Assembly: GCA_007922195.1 (NCBI GenBank)
Contig: ML682014.1
Span: 1,179,027 to 1,243,026, forward strand
Reading direction: 5' to 3'
DNA from: Podocnemis expansa
Lineage: Eukaryota > Chordata > Testudines > Podocnemididae
Length of the DNA: 64,000 nt
Under the pieces are notes generated by a model, which was not told the DNA's origin, ran no database searches, and was given only the letters and a program-made list of their open reading frames with translations. Positions 59,066-64,000 of the stretch are shown piece after piece (position 1 is the first letter of the stretch; each line of letters opens with the position of its first letter). The position numbers were made by a program, and so were the translations under genes.

Positions 59066-59521
59066 ACTCGGGGTGGTTGGATGTAGACCTGGGACCCATC
59101 AGCCCCATGGTGCTAGGCACCCATCACCACCTCCCCTCAGTCTTCCAACCCCTCATTCCCCCCAACCTCCCTCACTTCCCTCAACCCCCGAGTCCCCACA
59201 CTGGCAGTTGACCTGCGGTGCCTGGTCCATTGCTGGAGGAGGCTGGGCAATGCAGGGAGGGTGTGGAGTACTGTGCTAGCACATTTCTGGGGCACGTCGG
59301 GCTCCCTGACCTCCTCGGGCTTCCTGTGGCCATGTACAGCATGGAAGGTGGTGTGATCACTTACTTCCTTTTGTAAAGAAGCAGCTGGGAGAGAGGAGCT
59401 CTTCTGCTTTGGTCCTCTATGGGCCAGCTACCACAATACACCACTCCTAGGGCAACCTAGCAGTTGCCACTGTGGATAGGGGCAGTCTCTTCGCATTTTG
59501 AGTGTGGGCTCTCTAAGCCGG

Positions 59522-59567
59522 CTTAATAAGGTCTACTTTAAGCTGACTTAAAGTAGACCTTATTAAG
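59522..59567. repeat. Perfect 21-bp hairpin near the Harbinger right end
   Basis: The arm at 59522-59542 (starts CTTAATAAGGTCTAC) is exactly complementary to 59547-59567 (ends GTAGACCTTATTAAG), with a 4-base loop CTGA. It lies 35 bases inside the right terminus and may be a subterminal binding or folding structure. Confidence 0.85.
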
Positions 59568-59602
59568 ATAGCTTAACCGAGCTAAATAGTGTAGACATAG
59601 CC

Positions 59603-60355
59603 AGGGAGTCTACTTATTTGACTGACTAGCAAATTAATGGCAAAAACAAAAAGCCCTAAATAGGCTTTAAAAATTAACTTAAAACAAACTCTAAAACAAA
59701 AGCTATTTATGACTTCAACATCCTTATTCTGTGCTTCCTCTTCCCTTCAAAAATATTTTCTTTTGATATTTTAATTTCCTTTGGGCTGACTTTGAAGAAG
59801 AAGTTAGGCTGAAGCAGATGGTTGTCAGCAAACCAATGCCTGAGAAGCACAATCGAGTATTAGTGTAGAAAAACTAAAACTTGGCACCATCTAGCTTCTC
59901 TTGATATAATTGTCAAAAGAAATCTGGCTAGCAATTTTTTTAAATAATATTTTCAATATTTAAATCACTGAAAGTTTAAACAAACAAAATAAAATTTGTT
60001 CAAGTATCAGAGAAATGTACTGGAAACCTTTAAAGAAAATTTCATAAAGGGCATGGATATGATCCACAAAAATGTTATTTTGACTTTCTTATTAGTAAAT
60101 TCTCTGGTATAGTTAGGTCAGCTGCCTAAATACCAGGATGGATCATCCTAATAACTAGAAACATGAGAATATTAAATAAGTAACTTATGTCTTCCAAGTT
60201 TTAATGACGTTTTTCCACCCACACACCACTCAATACCTTTGGTTTTGGTCCAGCAACAGTGTAGTAGAACTAATTAGGCACTAAGATTACATGTGCTACG
60301 TAAGAAGTAGTGCTAGTGGGAGTTACCTCAAGATAGTTAGCCTGAGTTAGTTTGT
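59603..60355. other. Stretch without recognisable genes
   Basis: No supported feature was found. Confidence 0.5.
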
Positions 60356-60502
60356 TTAGTGTAAGATCCTAGTGTAGCAAAGGTAGATGCTCGGTGTAGC
60401 TAGTGCAAGTCAACCCTGTACCCCACACCTGGAGTTCACCTCAACTAGCCACACTGAGGTAGAAACCACAGTGCCATCACTACACTAGATTCTTACACTG
60501 AG
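60356..60502 (+). repeat. Short element with 22-bp inverted ends
   Basis: TTAGTGTAAGATCCTAGTGT (then AG) on the left and CTACACTAGATTCTTACACT on the right are inverted repeats with one or two differences. The 147-bp length and AT/GC-neutral interior fit a MITE. The superfamily is unknown and no clear duplication is seen. Confidence 0.65.
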
Positions 60503-61876
60503 CTATCTAAAAAATGCACCTTCTTTACAGTGAAGACTTAATCCCAAACTCAAATCCTCTGCCCCATCAATCCTTAGCCACCATGCATTTGTACTATACC
60601 TAAATATAAGTGAACTGGAATAGTTCCAGGATGGAATGGGCAGGATGTAAAGTGCAAACAAGGGGCCACCTTCCCCAGTTTCATACAGATAATGCTTATT
60701 ATGTTTGACTGTGAAGGGGAGTTGAGGTGGAATAAGGCAGCTCCCGGGTGGATAGAACAGTATGACTAATGGACTCACTAGCCAGAAAACAGAAAGGGAG
60801 AAGATACAGTCATGAGCAATATAGATTTTGAGTGACGCCATTGCTAATACATTTCTTGGGAGAAGCTTTCTGTCCCCACTACTAGGAACTATTTACCTAG
60901 GCTATTCACAGGAGCCACAATTTTCCTCATACATGACTCCAACTTGGTTTGTACCTAGACGCTTTCCCAGCAAAAATTGTCAGATGGGAATGTGGAAGAA
61001 AAACAAACAGAAAACAAAAAACAAAAAACACACACTTAACTAACAACTATATCAGCAAAGCTGTAGTGTAGATGCAGTTACACAAGCATAATCATATTTT
61101 GGTGTCTTGGCCGGTATTCCATTTTTCATTTAGGAACTTGATATATGATATACTGGCAAAAGAACTCAAAAACTGTATATTCACTATATAATAGCTATGC
61201 TAGCAAATCCTTTGTAGGGCAGAGTAGAATTCTCAAATAGTGAACAGTTCAGGAAGCTGGGTAAATCATTTAGCGATGTGTAGTAATGTATTATGGTAAA
61301 GAAGGAATCATTGAAAGCAAAGCAAAACATGTAAAGGAAATTTGCAGTAAAATTTACAAAGAAGTCCTGGAATTCAGGAAGAAACAACACAATGAATGAT
61401 TGTCTGAAGATACATGTCAGAAAATAGAAGATGTAAAATTAAATTGAACTACATTGAGAAAGAACCAGAACACAGATAAAGTGACTCCAGGATGAATACA
61501 CACTAAAGAATGAACAGGTCAAAAAAAAAAAAAAGAATGCCAGGAAAGACAAATAAGATTTTATAGACAAAACAGCAAAAGATGCACAGATTCTGCAGCA
61601 CAAAGTGACACAAAAACATTGTAGAACTTCACTAGACAGTTGTCAGGAACAGGAATAAACACTAGCTTGATCAACCCAGACCATGGGGGATAGTTTAATA
61701 ACAATGGCATCAGAACAATTAAATATATAGAGGCAATATCCTACTCAACTACTGAATAGCAAGTCAATGATTAGCCACCAACTAACAATGGAAGGAGAAG
61801 TTCTGGATGTTAAATTAGGACTTATCAATTAAAAAGCTGACAGGGACCAGATCTGGACAACATCTCAATGGAGGTC
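60503..61876. other. Stretch without recognisable genes
   Basis: A-rich simple sequence lies at 61003-61032 and 61520-61534. No supported gene. Confidence 0.5.
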
Positions 61877-62424
61877 TGTTACCCCAGAGAGTTAGGTTCA
61901 CAAGGATTCACCAGACACAGTCCATGACACAAGCTGCACAAATATAAGATGTTTATTAAAGCTAGGGTGTTTAGCCCTAGCAAGTAGCAAAGGCAGATAT
62001 ATATACCATGGTGAAAGCTTATGTCTCTTCAGCAGCCGGGGCAACTTACACGGCTGTGGATGACCCCAAGGAAGTTTCTGAGGCACCTTGGTTCCAGGTC
62101 CTGTTGCGAAGTCCACCAGTTCCCAGGAACCATCCTCACATATAGCATTTTAGGAGAAGGCAGGATGATCAAGTCCGCTTTCCCTTTTACACAATTAGGT
62201 CCAAGGCTGAGATAGCTTGAAAGAACAGACAAAAGTAGTACATCACAGCCAAACCTTGCAAAACAGCAAAACACTTTATTTCAGGCCCTAGCCAGTTCTC
62301 AGAGGAGACTCTAGCTGGTGCTAGACTGGCTCTAGCTGGTGCTTTGGGCATGAAGCCCAGCATCAGTTCACAGTCAGGTTGCTCACGGGGATGGGTGCAA
62401 GCACCACACTACCTCTCTGTCACA
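61877..62424 (-). mobile_element. Probable solo LTR (retrovirus-like or gypsy-like)
   Basis: Read on the minus strand, the 548-bp block begins TGTGACAGAGAGG and ends CTCTGGGGTAACA, giving TG...CA termini with an imperfect TGT/ACA inverted repeat. It holds a TATATATA box (plus-strand 61997-62004). About 45 bases further on is AATAAA (61952-61957), followed by a 75-base U5-like stretch. A 14-base direct repeat (62309-62322 and 62330-62343) lies in the U3-like half. The flanks AGGTC and AAATC agree at three of five positions. No primer-binding site follows and no coding sequence adjoins it, hence a solo LTR. Confidence 0.5.
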
Positions 62425-64000
62425 AAATCTTCCACTTTAGCCCTACACAGGAGATATGGGAAAAAGAAAAAATGTCAGACAAATGGAAAAATGGCAAAAA
62501 GAGGACCTCTGTCAGCAAAAGAACTGGAGAGGTAGCCAACTGCTGTCTGTCCTAGGTGAAATACTTAACATATTATCCTTGACGGACTAAAGAAGCCAAC
62601 AGTTTCAAAAGTATGACAAAAACAGGGTAGGACACACATGGAAGAAAGAATTGAATAAAGTAACAAGGCTGGTGCTGAGCTGCAACCCCCGGGGCAAGAG
62701 GTGACAAAATAGACAACAGACATCTTGGAAATGTACAACAGAAATAGAACTGAAAGCTATTAAAATGAGGATGAAATTAAGCTATGAAAATGGGGAAAGA
62801 AGACTACAGAAAGAGACTTTGAAGACAGATTGAAGTGGGTAAAGCCCTTATGCCATATGGAATAAAGAGGCATGTCAGGTAATGTATGTCAGTTAGGACC
62901 ACATTTCAGCAGATAAAGTACAACACCTTGTATTAAAATCAATGGAGAATGTGTATGTTCCTGCATAACCTTGCTCTGAGAGTGCGGTAATTTTCAGTGA
63001 ATGGCACTATAGTCAGGTCCCCATTCATTTCCTTTTGATTCTGTGTTTCTGAGTATATACAGCTCTCTCTCTCTACCCCTCCATCTCTTTGTATGTGTGT
63101 GTTCTATTTTTTTCCACCTTTTTATATCTTAAATACTACTGGATGTTTTAGATACACTAATTTGTACAGCTTCAGCGTATTCCTATGCTACATTCCCTTC
63201 AATACATTGATATAGTTAGTGTATCAAGAAAGCAAATGTGACATCAATGCTAACTTTTTTTTACTTTCTATACCTATGATGGTATGAGGTACCGAATGCT
63301 GATGCCATTCCTATGACCTCTTATGGTCTGTGCCTGATACATTTGTTATTTTACAGGGTTTTTTAAGTTTGGACCTTAAACAGTTCTTAAAGAGATGACA
63401 CACCATCTCACATCAGTAACAAATTATTGATTAAATAGTTCTGAAGACTAGGATGGCTTCTGACAGTCCATCATTTTTAAGGTGAACTGTTTGTTCCATG
63501 TTAATTAATCACCTGTACTGACTAAGTAAATTGTGTGGAGTAACTTAATTGATTGATTTAGTCTCTTTTATATCTTAAGGAGTATGTGTAAGCATGTTGC
63601 TTTTTCCTCAGATTTGTGATACTGAAAATGATCAATTTCATATTTGTTTGTGAATTTCTATAATTGTTTCTATTGATTGCAAACTGTTTTCTGCTATCTG
63701 GGCCAAAGCTATCTTGGTAAACTGTGGTTGATGATATAAGCAACATGGGTTTGTTTCTGCTCTCTTACTGAGGACTACACAGCCTGCAATGTGATGAAGT
63801 CAAATGTCATGTTTAGGTTTCACAAATACTTAATACATATAATTGACATTCACATTCAGGGAGCAATAAAATTTGAGTCAGACCAATGAATATTTGCTGA
63901 AAATAAAGACAAATAATTGAGCATGGCTATTCAGATCCAATTCTAAATTTGAACAAATCTTCACAAAAATAGTTTCTGCTATGGCCTGCTCTAGCTCTAC
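62425..64000. other. Stretch without recognisable genes
   Basis: A CT-rich simple tract lies at 63064-63074. No reading frame or repeat family was recognised up to the end of the window. Confidence 0.5.

Larger units (their letters stand above)
57548..59602 (+). mobile_element. PIF/Harbinger-type 2-kb element with Myb/SANT gene relic
   Basis: The left end GGGATTTGTCTACACTAGGG and the right end AAATAGTGTAGACATAGCC are inverted repeats of the same sequence as the MITEs at 17644, 23209, 28571 and 49659. Just inside lie TTAAGTCA-rich arms, then a GC-rich body holding a decayed Myb/SANT-like gene. Harbinger transposons encode two proteins, a DDE nuclease and a Myb-like DNA-binding partner. I can find only the second, so this is an internally deleted copy. 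The target duplication is not clear (TAA left, AGG right). Confidence 0.75.

Noticed and set aside
58412..59279. 125- and 160-codon proline- and glycine-rich frames
   Set aside because: They are in other frames than the Myb/SANT relic and reflect GC-rich composition inside the Harbinger element.

Overview
This window is vertebrate nuclear DNA and I see no bacterial or viral gene organisation in it. The background is AT-rich and non-coding, with dense old repeats and no intact host exon that I can recognise. The repeat types point to a reptile, most likely a turtle with a crocodilian as the alternative: CR1 retrotransposons of several ages, a Penelope-like element with a GIY-YIG nuclease and its usual 3' tail, PIF/Harbinger MITEs beginning GGCTATGTCTACACT, hAT elements with CAGTGGTTCTCAACC-type ends, MIR/CORE-SINEs, and fold-back repeats of a kind common in archosaur and turtle genomes. 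The taxon is inferred from remembered repeat families, not from a search.

Layout. 1-2630: a Harbinger MITE split by a 5'-truncated CR1 (minus strand) with a frameshifted reverse transcriptase. 2.6-7.6 kb: quiet DNA, a MIR, a CR1 3' end and a hAT MITE with a perfect 8-bp duplication. 7.6-15.1 kb: mostly unannotatable. 15.15-15.85 kb: Penelope-like 3' half with a 158-codon GIY-YIG reading frame. 17.5-18.2 kb: a CORE-SINE interrupted by a Harbinger MITE. 18.7-19.2 kb: a hAT element. 23.2-23.7 kb: the best-preserved Harbinger MITE, with TTA duplications. 25-26.6 kb: CR1 fragments. 27.2, 28.97-29.4 and 46.7 kb: Penelope-related pieces, one forming a head-to-head inverted pair. 30.8-31.7 and 41.5-42.2 kb: GC-rich blocks with transposon-like ends. 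33.2-34.5 kb: a Ty3/gypsy-like relic with gag-like and integrase-like segments and no reverse transcriptase between them. 49.66-50.1 kb: a Harbinger MITE packed with an AGTTCAAACTA motif. 53-57.2 kb: MIRs, an ancient LINE-like repeat and a CR1 3' end. 57.55-59.6 kb: a 2-kb Harbinger-type element carrying a decayed Myb/SANT DNA-binding gene. 61.88-62.42 kb: a probable solo LTR on the minus strand.

All recognisable protein-coding material belongs to mobile elements, and all but the Penelope GIY-YIG frame is visibly broken. The value of the window is its transposon stratigraphy. The nestings date events relative to each other: CR1 into Harbinger, Harbinger into CORE-SINE, MIR into an older LINE-like repeat. 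The 2-kb element and the short MITEs share terminal sequence, which suggests a parent and derivative relationship. I found no convincing new biological system. The strongest leads are the Harbinger family with its Myb gene, the Penelope tail dispersal and the gypsy relic.
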